DNA from: Anodontia alba
Taxonomy: Eukaryota > Mollusca > Bivalvia > Lucinida > Lucinidae
DNA length: 64,000 nt
Assembly: GCA_964016985.1 (NCBI GenBank)
Contig: OZ024823.1
Location: 61,400,514-61,464,513 of the forward strand
Direction of reading: 5' to 3'
Position 1 is the stretch's first letter. The number at the start of each line of letters is the position of its first letter. Of the stretch, positions 45,038 through 53,682 are shown piece by piece. Both the position numbers and the translations under genes were made by a program. Under the pieces are notes generated by a model. That model was not told the origin of the DNA, ran no database searches, and saw nothing but the letters and a program-made list of their open reading frames with translations.

Positions 45038-46334
45038 CGAGGGTAGTTCAATAAGTTCGTAGAACTCGGTATTTTTCTATACAGTTCAAGATTTCTTTTT
45101 TCATTTTTGTGCAGTGTAAACCTTTGTCAGTTGAATGATAACAGCCGTTCAGTCAACACGTACATTTTTTGCTCTTACTTTTTGTTTGAAAACCTATACC
45201 CATAGGCAAAAATGGAAAGTCAGAATATTGAGTTCAGAGCAGTCATAAAGTTCCTCACTAAGGAGGGTGCAAAGGCCAAAGAAATCCATCGGCGCATGGC
45301 TGATGTGTATGGTGATAGTAGCCGAAAGTATTCCACAGTGGCAAAGTGGTCAGCAGAATTTAAATGTGGGCGAGACTCCTTAGAAGATGACCCAAGGCCA
45401 GGTCGCCCTGCTGATGTCATCAGCCAGGAGATGATCGACCGTGTTGATAGACTTGTGCTAAACAATCGCCGAATCAAAGTTGCCAAACTTGCTTCAGAAT
45501 GTGGTATTTCTAATGGAAGTGTTTACACTATAATCCATGAACATTTAGGCATGTCAAAAGTATCTGCCAGGTGGGTACCCAGAAACCTGAACATGCAAGA
45601 TCGTCAGCAAAGGGTGGAGTCAAGTCAAGAACTTCTGGAAGTGTACAATGCCAATCCAGAAGACTTTCACACTTGTCTTGTAACAGGAGATGAAACTTGG
45701 CTTCACCACTGGGACCCAGATACTAAAAAAGAGTCCATGCAATGGAAGCGCCCTGGCTCACCTCCACCTAAGAAATTTCGTACCCAACCATCAGCCAGCA
45801 AGGTAATGGCCACGGTGTTTTGGGACTCCAAAGGGATTATATTGATAGATTACAAGCCTGCTGGTACTTCAATTACAGGAGAATACTATGCCAATGTCAT
45901 TAAACAATTAAGGGTTGCTATTAAAGAAAAAACGAAGGGGAAAGCTAGCTGCTGGTGTCCTTCTTTTGCATGATAATGCCCCTGTGCACAAGCCCAGAGT
46001 TGCACAAGCAGCTATTCGTGAGTGCAAGTTCGAGCAGTTAAATCCCCCGCCATACAGTCCAGACCTGGCCCCAAGTGATTATTATCTGTTTCGAAATTTG
46101 AAGTCCCACTTGCGTGGAACAAGATTTTGGGATGATGATGAGCTCAAGGCTGCTACAGAGGCTTGGTTTGAGGACCAAATAGATGACTTTTATTTCAAAG
46201 ACATAGACTGCTTAAAAGAAAAGTGGGCCAAATGCATTGAAGTAAAGGGGGATTATATTGAAAAATAATGTTGAAACCATCTTCCAACCTGTGAGTTAAA
46301 CCCCGAGTTCTACGAACTTATTGAACTCCCCTCG
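45038..46334 (+). mobile_element. mariner element, 1297 bp, nearly intact
   Basis: The terminal repeats are CGAGGGTAGTTCAATAAGTT and the inverse of AACTTATTGAACTCCCCTCG (shared about 32 bp with one difference). TA lies at 45036-45037 and 46335-46336. The TIR sequence differs from the mariner at 42737 after CGAGGG, so it is a different subfamily. Confidence 0.93.
45212..46268 (+). pseudogene. mariner transposase, D,D34D, single frameshift
   Basis: The first open part (45212-45973) starts MESQNIEFRAVIKFLTKEGA, with two HTH motifs, the DDPRPGRPAD linker, ARWVPRNLN and the first catalytic Asp in TGDETWLHHWDP. The second part (open from 45915, ends 46268) carries LLLHDNAPVHK and PPYSPDLAPSDYYLF, giving the 34-residue spacing between the second and third Asp. 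The two frames are joined by one extra A in a run of six A near 45930. No other damage is visible, and the total (~350 codons) is the usual mariner length. Either the copy died very recently or the A is a sequencing error, in which case the gene would be intact. Confidence 0.9.
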
Positions 46335-46336
46335 TA

Positions 46337-46724
46337 CTACAGTTTCGAATGGCACTTATGGATCTTTAAGTGTTAAAGGTTAATTTAGTGCTAACTTGAC
46401 CTTTTAGATGCTAGGCAGACAGTTCACATGAAATGTCATGCCTTATTTTCCAAGAGAAATAAAAAAAAAATTCAATGTTTTCTACTGCAATTTTGAATAG
46501 CTCTTAAAGGAGCTTTAAGAGTTTTTTAAAAGGTTAACTAAGTACTAACTTGTCGACCTTTTAGGTTAGCTGAATTTAGTCATTAGGATGGTTGCTTGCT
46601 ATAAGTAGCATAATATATTTGCACTACGGGTCAATGTATTTTTTCTGATGCAAATGCATAATGATTTTTTTTGTGTAAGAAAACAAGGGAGAATTATTTC
46701 GATTGAACATTTCATATAGCACTT
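46337..46724. other. No gene seen; palindromic MITE fragments
   Basis: Pieces of the TGACATTTCATG palindrome occur (near 46420-46480). No coding sequence. Confidence 0.4.
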
Positions 46725-46915
46725 AGCATGCTGGGTAAAATTTTCAGCAGATGACATATTGAAATATTTTTCTTTATTTCCCAGAAAAAAAAAAAAAAAA
46801 AAAACATGCAAATTATGAATGACATGTCATTCTGTTTTCCTGGAAAAATGAGAAAAATATCATCACTTTATCATCTGCTGAATTAGCCCAGAGAATGGTA
46901 AAGGTTAAGATGAGG
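46725..46915. mobile_element. Palindromic MITE copy
   Basis: The left arm TAGCATGCTGGGTAAAATTT, then TCAGCAGATGACATATTGAA, is inverted on the right as TTATCATCTGCTGAATTAGC, then CCAGAGAATGG. An A18 tract lies in one arm. Confidence 0.65.
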
Positions 46916-47394
46916 ATTATTTTTATTTCCCCCAACCCTTAGAAAACCATGTTTGATGTTTCATTAAGATAATCTCAAAAGAAGATTGTTTGAGAGACAA
47001 AAATGATTTGAATGAAATGTGATGCCAAGATTTCAGAAAAGATATAGTAAGACAAATACAAGAAAATGCGGTCTGCTGATAATTTTAAATTCAGCTTAGT
47101 AATGGTTAAATGACATAAGAATGCATTTATTATTTTGTTAACAGTTTTTATGGACACTTATCATTTATTTTTTTTCCATAAGTGGTAATTTAGGATATAT
47201 CAAATTTCCCATTTAGCAACAAAAAAAGCTTAATTGTTGGGTTATTTACTAGTGATTTAGGATGAAGGAATGTACTGTTTTCATTCATGATCAGTGATAG
47301 ATAGAATGTGATCATGGCAGTCCCCTTATTTAATTCATGTCATTTCTGCTTACTTAGTATTATAATGTACATTTAATAGTTTATGGTGAATGGA
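46916..47394. other. No gene seen
   Basis: AT-rich sequence without a recognised feature. Confidence 0.4.
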
Positions 47395-47815
47395 TTCTAC
47401 TCCAAGGGATATCACTCCGGCCAGAAACTATTTGCCTCCCTCTTGAAGGAGAAGATTCTTTCCTTTAAGGGTAGCCCCCTTTTAGAAGGGATTTGTTTAC
47501 CAGGGAAGCAAAGTCTTTAATACTAGAGTGATCTCCCATAAAAAGTGAAGCAAAACTTGCAACTTAGAGTGCTCTCTTTGAATTTGTTTACGTCAGTAGC
47601 ATGTCACCTATACATTTGGCATATTTAAGGGGAGTAGATTCACTTTCATGGGGAGGCAACTCTGTCAAATTGTTTTTTCCCCTTCTGAAAAAGGGTCTAC
47701 TTTGATATTAAAGAATTTGCTTCTCTTCCTTCTGAGAAGGGGTCTACTCCAAAAGGAGTAAATTTGTTCCCAAGGCACAATATTGTCTCCCTTGTACAAA
47801 ATGACAGAAAATCTA
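47395..47815. mobile_element. Two partial copies of the 62582-type MITE
   Basis: Each holds AAGGAAAGAATTTGCTTC-like blocks in inverted pairs (for example 47450-47510 and 47685-47770) and TTGTCTCCCTTGTACAAAAT near the right end. Confidence 0.55.
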
Positions 47816-47823
47816 CCAGGTAT

Positions 47824-48024
47824 ATCCAGTCCCCTGCTGAACCTGGATATACCCGCCTTTGCAAACAGTGTAGATCCAGATCAGTTGGCTTCTGAAGAAT
47901 GATCTGGATATGCACTGTTTGCCATTAAGTATGTGACTTTATAGCAGCAATCCAGATCAAAAAATCTGATTGGCTGAAAATTAGAAGTGGGTGTGGCATC
48001 TTAATTTATTCAGCAGGACAAGGG
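47824..48024. mobile_element. piggyBac-type MITE, copy D
   Basis: The right end TTCAGCAGGACAAGGG is intact and followed by TTAA (48025-48028). The left end is mutated (CCAGTCCCCTGCTGAACC). The internal hairpin has lost part of one arm. Same orientation as copy A. Confidence 0.8.
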
Positions 48025-48079
48025 TTAAAAGTATATTTTTGTGATTTTGAAATACTGTACCAGGAACTACAGGCCATTC

Positions 48080-48286
48080 AAATTATAAAACTTGTAATCA
48101 AGTTACAATTTTATGAAGAAAACCTATACTTACATACGAAACTATACAATAGGATTAATTCCCCTGACTAGTTCACAACCCGCTTGAAATTTAATAAGCG
48201 TCTATAAGATATCACGTGACTAAACACAAGACGCATGAATAAACATCAAAATACCTCAGTTCTATAAGGCGACAAACAGTGTCACC
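48080..48286. repeat. DIRS left inverted terminal repeat
   Basis: It includes CTATACTTACATACGAAACT, GAATTAATCCTATTG in complement, and CGTGACTAAACACAAGACGC. It is nearly identical to the inverse of 53170-53344. Confidence 0.9.
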
Positions 48287-48315
48287 AACATCTAAACTGA
48301 GGGGAGGAGGGAGGG

Positions 48316-48420
48316 TATGTATGTAAGTATAAGTTTTCTTCATAAAATTGTAACTTGATTACAAATTTTATAATTTCATTTCAGAAAACTTATACTTACA
48401 TACGAAACTATACAATAGGA
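48316..48420. repeat. DIRS internal complementary region
   Basis: The left part (TATGTAAGTATAAGTTTTCT, then TCATAAAATTGTAACTTGAT) is the complement of the left outer end (48085-48135). The right part (ATTTCATTTCAGAAAACTTA, then TACTTACATACGAAACTATA) is the complement of the right outer end (53300-53344). The junction lies near 48373. Confidence 0.9.
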
Positions 48421-48682
48421 TGATTACCAAGTAATATTACCTGGATGGTGGGTATGTTGATGAAGAAATCTATCTCTGTCCTCTTGAAACAAAGATTTCC
48501 TCTGATATCTGATGGCCAAAACCCCATCTCTCAAACATCATCCTGTCTGTATAATGTATATCATCCAATCTTCTGATGAACGAACCCTCCTGTACATAAG
48601 GGCATATTTGCCCATAAATTGTATATATACATCTATATGTACCGAAAATCTGACCGACAACCCGCCGGATATAAAAACTTAC

Positions 48683-51532
48683 TTATAATTCCCAGCTTTG
48701 AGAATCCATCTGTCTATAATAAAATCTTGTAAATGTGGAGTCCTTACTCCAGTCAGCTGCTTCTAACACAGAAGCTAAGGAGGCACCTTTAAACAATGCC
48801 CAAGATGGTCCTATAGCACGTGTAGAATGTGCCTTGACTTTAAGATCCGAGTCACCATAAGCTAGCCTAATGATATTTACTATCCACGAAGCGATTGTCT
48901 GTCTAGAAACAACCTTATGAGGTTTCTGAAAAGATAGGAATAATCTAGTTTCTACGTTTTCGCCCACATTTCGTAACTTTTCCGTTCGTTTTAAGTAATT
49001 CTGTAGAGCCCGTTTAGGATCTAACTTAGAATTCTGTCGAAAACATGGAACAAGAATCTTACTACCTTGGTGTCCCGGTCTGTCTTGTTTTGCCAAACCT
49101 TCTCTGATAAAAATAATCCCTTCCGGAACTATGGACATAAAACCTTCTGCAATGCTTAATGCTTGGATGTCTCCGCAGCATCTGAATGTCGTAACTGCAA
49201 TAAGAAAAACGGTTTTCCATGTTAAAAACTTTAAAGCAATTTTAGACAATGGTTCAAATAGCGGACCAGATAGTAAGTCTAGAACTCTTTCTAGATTCCA
49301 TTCTGGAACGAGCCTCCTTTGAGGTGGTCTTGAGTTGAATACACCCTTCAATAATCTGATAATATGAGGGTGTTGACCTACTGGTATGTTATCTATTGAA
49401 GGTAACATGGCTGATAACATAGAGCGATATCCAGCTATTGTTCTATATTTCAAACCTGACTGAAACAAACAGGAAAGAAAATCTGCGCACTGAGCTAGAG
49501 TTGCCTGATAGGGATCAATATCCCGTTCACAACACCAGCTATGGAACTTGTTGAACTTGACGGAATAGTCTTTTTGGGTTCCTGCTCGCCATGATGCTGC
49601 CAGTAAAGATCTAGATTTTTCTGAAAAACCTTTCTTTTTAAATGATCTGTTGATAGCTTCCATGCAACAAGATTGAACACCTGTGGGTTCGGGTGGAATA
49701 TCTTTGTCTTTGGCTGACAAAGCAAGTTCGGCTGTATAGGTAGGCGAAGCGGGTAATCTGTCAACATCTGAAGAAGATCTGTGTACCAGGTCCTCCTGGG
49801 CCACTGGGGTGCGATCAGAATTAGCTGGCACCGAAATCTCTTCATATGCTGAAGAACTTTGGGAATTAGAGTTAAAGGAGGAAAAGCATAAGCTTCCATG
49901 TTCTCCCAAGGAATTGACAAAGCATCTGTTGCTAGTGCCATTTGACTGGGAGTCCAGGAGCAGAACATTTGGACTTTGTGATTCAGATCTGATGCAAAAA
50001 GATCTATCATTGGAGTACCCCAAAGATGGAAAATCTGATTCACTATGGCATCGTTTAGAGTCCATTCTGTTGGACGAATCTTTACTCTGGACAAATCGTT
50101 CGCCAATGAATTTAATCTGCCTGCCAGATGAGCTGCTGAGAATACTATCTTGTTTGCTATTGCCATGCCCCACAAATTCCATGTCTGTAAGCAAAGGCGA
50201 GGAGACTTTGTTCCCCCCTGTTTGTTGATATATTGGACCACAGTTGTATTGTCTGACCTGATCAATACACTGTGGCCTCTGAGTTGAGGGAGAAAGTGAC
50301 GGACAGACCGAAAAACTGCTTCCAACTCTAGACAGTTTATGTGAAGTTGTTTCTCTCTTCTTGTCCAAAAACCTTGAAAAACCTGGTTTTCCAAATGGCC
50401 TCCAAAACCTTGCTTCGAGGCGTCTGTTGTGAGCACCTTCGTACTCTCTTTTGGAGTGAAACATTTCCCTTGAATCAACTTTTGTTTGTTTGGCCACCAC
50501 TTGAAGTGGTCTAACAAAAACTTGTTTACCGGAATTTTGGCTTGGAGATCCCTTGTTGCTGGCCTCCAAAAATGTAGAAGATGGAGCTGCAGTGGCCTCA
50601 TGTATAGGCGAGCGTTTTGAACTATGTCTATGCATGAGGCCATTAGCCCCAACAAATGAAGGAAATTTAGAGCTGTTGGATCTTTCTTTAATAAGTGAAT
50701 TGCTTGTTCGATCTTCGCAATCCTTTCTAGAGTTGGACACACTATTCCCCTGTCTAAATGGAAAACTGCCCCTATGTATGTTATGTGTTGACTTGGAATG
50801 AGAGAAGATTTTTCTAGATTTATCAAGAACCCTAGATCTGCTAGAAGATTGAGGGCTTTCCTCTTGTTTAAAATCAACATTTGTTTGACCTGATTGACCA
50901 GAAACCAGTCGTCTAGATACACTGCCATTCGCAAATTCTGCATTCTGAGATGTGCTGCTATTACAGTCACTATTTTTGTGAAATTCCTGGGCGCTTGGTT
51001 TGACCCAAAACAAAGGCAAGTGAACTGGTATGCTTTTCCGTTTATGTAAAAACGTAGGTACTTTCTGTGAGCCACATGTAGAGGAATATGAAGATATGCA
51101 TCTTTTAAATCTAGGGAAATTGCCCAATCTCCGAGTTGAACTAGGTTCTTGACCTTGCTTAAACAATCCATTTTGAAATGCTGTTTCCGCAGATACCTGT
51201 TTAATGGTCTCAGATTTATCACTGGCCTTAATTCGCCTGTTTTCTTGGTGACAAGGAAAAATGTTGAATAAAAACCTGTTTGCATTTGGCCTAAAGGGAC
51301 AGGTTCTATTGCACCTTTTTGTAGTAACTTGTCTACCTCCAACTGTAAAATACTTAAATTTTGGGCAGAGGCATTTGTTTGTCGAACTCCTGAGAAGGGT
51401 GGTTTTGAAATGAATTCCAATTTTAGGCCCTCTTTCATTACTGAAAGAACCCAACGATCTTGAGTTATTTTTTGCCATTGATTGAGGAAAAATTTTAATC
51501 GACCCCCTACAGGTATCTCCGGAAACTTGCAC
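48683..51532 (-). CDS. DIRS tyrosine recombinase frame (YR domain in the last third)
   Basis: A 949-codon open frame overlaps the whole RT frame. Its first ~620 codons, read opposite RT, are Ser/Arg-rich without any known domain and begin at a GTG, so the true start is probably further in. From about 49670 the frame becomes a clear tyrosine recombinase: an N-terminal SAM-like core-binding part (SLLAASWRAGTQKDYSVKF..), the first catalytic Arg in TTFRCCGDIQAL, H-x-x-R in KAHSTRAIGPS, the Trp in AADWSKD and the nucleophilic Tyr in RFYYRQMD. All catalytic residues are present. The enzyme would integrate the circular DNA copy. It overlaps the end of the RT frame by ~175 bp, as in other DIRS elements. 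Whether the long upstream open frame is translated is unknown. Confidence 0.85.
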   Translation of the reverse strand: MQVSGDTCRGSIKIFPQSMAKNNSRSLGSFSNERGPKIGIHFKTTLLRSSTNKCLCPKFKYFTVGGRQVTTKRCNRTCPFRPNANRFLFNIFPCHQENRRIKASDKSETIKQVSAETAFQNGLFKQGQEPSSTRRLGNFPRFKRCISSYSSTCGSQKVPTFLHKRKSIPVHLPLFWVKPSAQEFHKNSDCNSSTSQNAEFANGSVSRRLVSGQSGQTNVDFKQEESPQSSSRSRVLDKSRKIFSHSKSTHNIHRGSFPFRQGNSVSNSRKDCEDRTSNSLIKERSNSSKFPSFVGANGLMHRHSSKRSPIHEATAAPSSTFLEASNKGSPSQNSGKQVFVRPLQVVAKQTKVDSREMFHSKREYEGAHNRRLEARFWRPFGKPGFSRFLDKKRETTSHKLSRVGSSFSVCPSLSPSTQRPQCIDQVRQYNCGPIYQQTGGNKVSSPLLTDMEFVGHGNSKQDSILSSSSGRQIKFIGERFVQSKDSSNRMDSKRCHSESDFPSLGYSNDRSFCIRSESQSPNVLLLDSQSNGTSNRCFVNSLGEHGSLCFSSFNSNSQSSSAYEEISVPANSDRTPVAQEDLVHRSSSDVDRLPASPTYTAELALSAKDKDIPPEPTGVQSCCMEAINRSFKKKGFSEKSRSLLAASWRAGTQKDYSVKFNKFHSWCCERDIDPYQATLAQCADFLSCLFQSGLKYRTIAGYRSMLSAMLPSIDNIPVGQHPHIIRLLKGVFNSRPPQRRLVPEWNLERVLDLLSGPLFEPLSKIALKFLTWKTVFLIAVTTFRCCGDIQALSIAEGFMSIVPEGIIFIREGLAKQDRPGHQGSKILVPCFRQNSKLDPKRALQNYLKRTEKLRNVGENVETRLFLSFQKPHKVVSRQTIASWIVNIIRLAYGDSDLKVKAHSTRAIGPSWALFKGASLASVLEAADWSKDSTFTRFYYRQMDSQSWEL

Positions 51533-51534
51533 AT
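49495..51534 (-). CDS. DIRS reverse transcriptase / RNase H / methyltransferase-like polyprotein
   Basis: A 679-codon frame starts with ATG seven bases after the gag stop. RT: PVINLRPLNRYLRKQHFKMD, motif A LDLKDAYLHIPL, the CLCFGSNQAPRNFTK region and motif C YLDD. RNase H: TTDASKQGFGGHL, NCLELEAV, IRSDNTTVVQYINKQGG and ANDLSR supply the D, E, D, D set. The C-terminal ~170 residues (IDLFASDLNHKVQMF..DALSIPWENMEAYAFPP..APQWPRRTW) resemble the methyltransferase-like part reported in DIRS1-group proteins. That last assignment is by family resemblance only. The frame is intact. The protein would copy the element RNA into DNA. Confidence 0.92.
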   Translation of the reverse strand: MCKFPEIPVGGRLKFFLNQWQKITQDRWVLSVMKEGLKLEFISKPPFSGVRQTNASAQNLSILQLEVDKLLQKGAIEPVPLGQMQTGFYSTFFLVTKKTGELRPVINLRPLNRYLRKQHFKMDCLSKVKNLVQLGDWAISLDLKDAYLHIPLHVAHRKYLRFYINGKAYQFTCLCFGSNQAPRNFTKIVTVIAAHLRMQNLRMAVYLDDWFLVNQVKQMLILNKRKALNLLADLGFLINLEKSSLIPSQHITYIGAVFHLDRGIVCPTLERIAKIEQAIHLLKKDPTALNFLHLLGLMASCIDIVQNARLYMRPLQLHLLHFWRPATRDLQAKIPVNKFLLDHFKWWPNKQKLIQGKCFTPKESTKVLTTDASKQGFGGHLENQVFQGFWTRREKQLHINCLELEAVFRSVRHFLPQLRGHSVLIRSDNTTVVQYINKQGGTKSPRLCLQTWNLWGMAIANKIVFSAAHLAGRLNSLANDLSRVKIRPTEWTLNDAIVNQIFHLWGTPMIDLFASDLNHKVQMFCSWTPSQMALATDALSIPWENMEAYAFPPLTLIPKVLQHMKRFRCQLILIAPQWPRRTWYTDLLQMLTDYPLRLPIQPNLLCQPKTKIFHPNPQVFNLVAWKLSTDHLKRKVFQKNLDLYWQHHGEQEPKKTIPSSSTSSIAGVVNGILIPIRQL

Positions 51535-51541
51535 TACCGAG

Positions 51542-53087
51542 TCATGCTTTTCTTGACTTATCCCCTTGGGGACGAAAAGAACTTACTGAGCTGGAGGACT
51601 TGGAGTTTCCTCTGAAGCGATTAGTATAACCACTGTTTCTTGGATTCTTATTATACCCAAAACTTGAGTCTGTGGATCTGTAAGACTTGAAAGAGTTGTC
51701 TGACTGTCTTGGTCTCTTGGAATATGCTGATTCACTAGGATAGGAAGATTTCCTTTTGTTAAAAAATTTCTTTCCTACTTCAGGCATCAAATCTGATAAT
51801 TGTTTGTCCTTTTCCTGTCTGTCTTTAAGCTTCTTTTCAAATTCAGCACCAAATATACCTTCCCCTGAAAGAGGAGCTGTTAATGAAGTCTTCTGTAGAT
51901 CCTTGAACTCGTGAAGTCCCGTATCAGCTACTGTTGCCTTTCGGCGAATCAAATGATGGAACGCACCAGTACGTGCAACTTGGTCCAGTGACTTCGTGGT
52001 CATTGCAAAAATGTCTCGCACTGTCTGAACTGCCTCGTCAATGTTGGGAGAATCTTTCTTCAAATTTGAAAGCAATAACCCCAGAGCCTGTTGAGTGTAA
52101 CATAAAGAAATTATGCCTAATCTAGCTGCAATTTGTCCCTGATAGGCGATCTTTTCCATAGACTTGTATGGCTGAGAAAATAAGGACTGTGAGCTCCTTT
52201 CGACCATGTTTTTTAATCAAGAGTCTTTCTGAAAGTTCATCTAAACTGGGAACTTGCAGGATCTTTGCAGCACTTTCGCTTACAGGAAACGATTGCTTAG
52301 AAGACTCTTTATAAGCCGATAACTTGTCTGGAACCTGACATCTCCAGGAATTATTCAAAATTTCAATCTGAGCTTTATCCAGACATAAACCTGTTTTTGT
52401 TGCAGAAGAGACGGCCTGAGCATCTTCTCCAAACATTTCAATTAACATATCGTGTGTCAGTGGCTCGTTCTCTTTAGCACTACTGGACTGAGCACTGTTT
52501 GAATATTTCCCAAATCTGGATTCAGTAATCTGTTCTGCATTTTCTATCTCTACACAAGAACTATTGTCCCTGTCTTCAGAAGACAACAAACCGATACCTC
52601 TACGCTCTTTCTGACCTGGTTGTAGAGATAAAACATCATCCATACTGTGGCTTTCCAACCCAAAATCACGGTTCAAACTATTCTCTAACGAAATAAGAGG
52701 CTCACGCACACCTAGAGTGTCGTTTCTCTGTGTTTGAAGTGGTTCACACGCACCCGAGGTGCTGTTATCCACAATAATTGGTCTGCGCTGAACGCAACCT
52801 GAAGTATCTAAAAGACCAATAAGTCTTTCAAGTCTTCCATCTAACGATGAAAATCTTGACTCAATCTGACCTGATAATTTGTTTTCTAAAGCTGTCAAGT
52901 CATCTAACTTCGCCATAGAACGAGGTTTTGACTTGGTTTTCCCTTCCGTGGATTTGTCCGCCATCTTTTTACTGGGCGTTACACGTGGCACAGACTGAGA
53001 CTTAATAGACGAAACCTCTTCGTCCGAAAGATACAAAGCTTGGCTTTCTTGTGAATGCAACGACGCTTGAGTCATCTCAAAATACAC
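51542..53087 (-). pseudogene. DIRS gag-like ORF1, split by one frameshift
   Basis: Two overlapping frames, 53087-52122 (starts MYFEMTQASLHSQESQALYL) and 52207-51542 (ends RPQGDKSRKA), together make a ~510-residue gag-type protein. The first part has a basic stretch (KTKSKPRSMAKLDD) and a likely coiled coil (LENKLSGQIESRFSSLDGRL). The end is rich in Ser, Arg, Gly and Asn (GNSKSSSSVSSF), typical of nucleic-acid binding without zinc knuckles. The frames meet at a run of six A near 52208-52213. One extra A explains the break, and the new frame requires a +1 shift. It may be a mutation, a sequencing error or, less likely, a programmed event. It is followed by the RT frame after seven bases. Confidence 0.82.
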
Positions 53088-53169
53088 AAAATAAATTCAC
53101 TTAATTGTGAAAGACTACTTTCCTAAAAATCACATCGAAGTTTTCGGAAACTAAAGAAAGCGATGCGAA

Positions 53170-53344
53170 CTGTTTGTCGCCGGAAATAAAACTGAGGTAT
53201 TTTGATGTTTATTCATGCGTCTTGTGTTTAGTCACGTGATATCTTATAGACGCTTATTAAATTTCAAGCGGGTTGTGAACTAGTCAGGGGAATTAATCCT
53301 ATTGTATAGTTTCGTATGTAAGTATAAGTTTTCTGAAATGAAAT
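53170..53344. repeat. DIRS right inverted terminal repeat (upstream of gag)
   Basis: This is the inverse of 48080-48286. It precedes gag on the - strand and so is the likely promoter-bearing end. It contains GTCACGTGAT, with a CACGTG E-box palindrome. Confidence 0.88.
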
Positions 53345-53621
53345 CAAGATTGTTTGTGTAGATTTGCATATGAAATTCATGCACAATAACATAGTCACAA
53401 GCACCTGTCAACACTAAAGGCATTTGATAATAAAAGGATAAGAGACAAGGGTCTTGTTTAGTGCTGGTCATTGGAAGTTGACAGGCTTCTTGTTGGTGAA
53501 TTGAGCATTGAGAAACAGTATTTGCCCCATTCATTCCCTCTGTCCTTCATTTGCATGAGGAAATTGACATTGAGATTAGCATCTGTTTCCAAATTACTTG
53601 TATGACTTTTTAAGGCTTGGC
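53345..53621. other. No gene seen
   Basis: Short spacer between the DIRS element and a palindromic MITE. No feature was recognised. Confidence 0.4.
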
Positions 53622-53682
53622 TTGCTGGGTAAAATATTCAGCAGATGACATATTGAAATATTTTTCCCAGAAAACAGTTTTT

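Larger units (their letters stand above)
48080..53344 (-). mobile_element. DIRS1-like retrotransposon, ~5.27 kb, nearly complete
   Basis: Order along the - strand: right inverted repeat, gag, RT/RNase H, tyrosine recombinase, internal complementary region, left inverted repeat. The outer repeats (48080-48286 and 53170-53344) are inverted copies of each other. The region 48316-48420 contains the complements of both outer ends joined head to head, the DIRS hallmark used to copy the ends through a circle. There is no integrase or protease, no long direct repeats and no target duplication, as expected for integration by a tyrosine recombinase. The only clear lesion is one frameshift in gag. Confidence 0.93.

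Noticed and set aside
52190..52220. Classic -1 ribosomal frameshift signal in gag
   Set aside because: The change of frame needed is +1, and the A6 run is not in the register of a -1 slippery heptamer.
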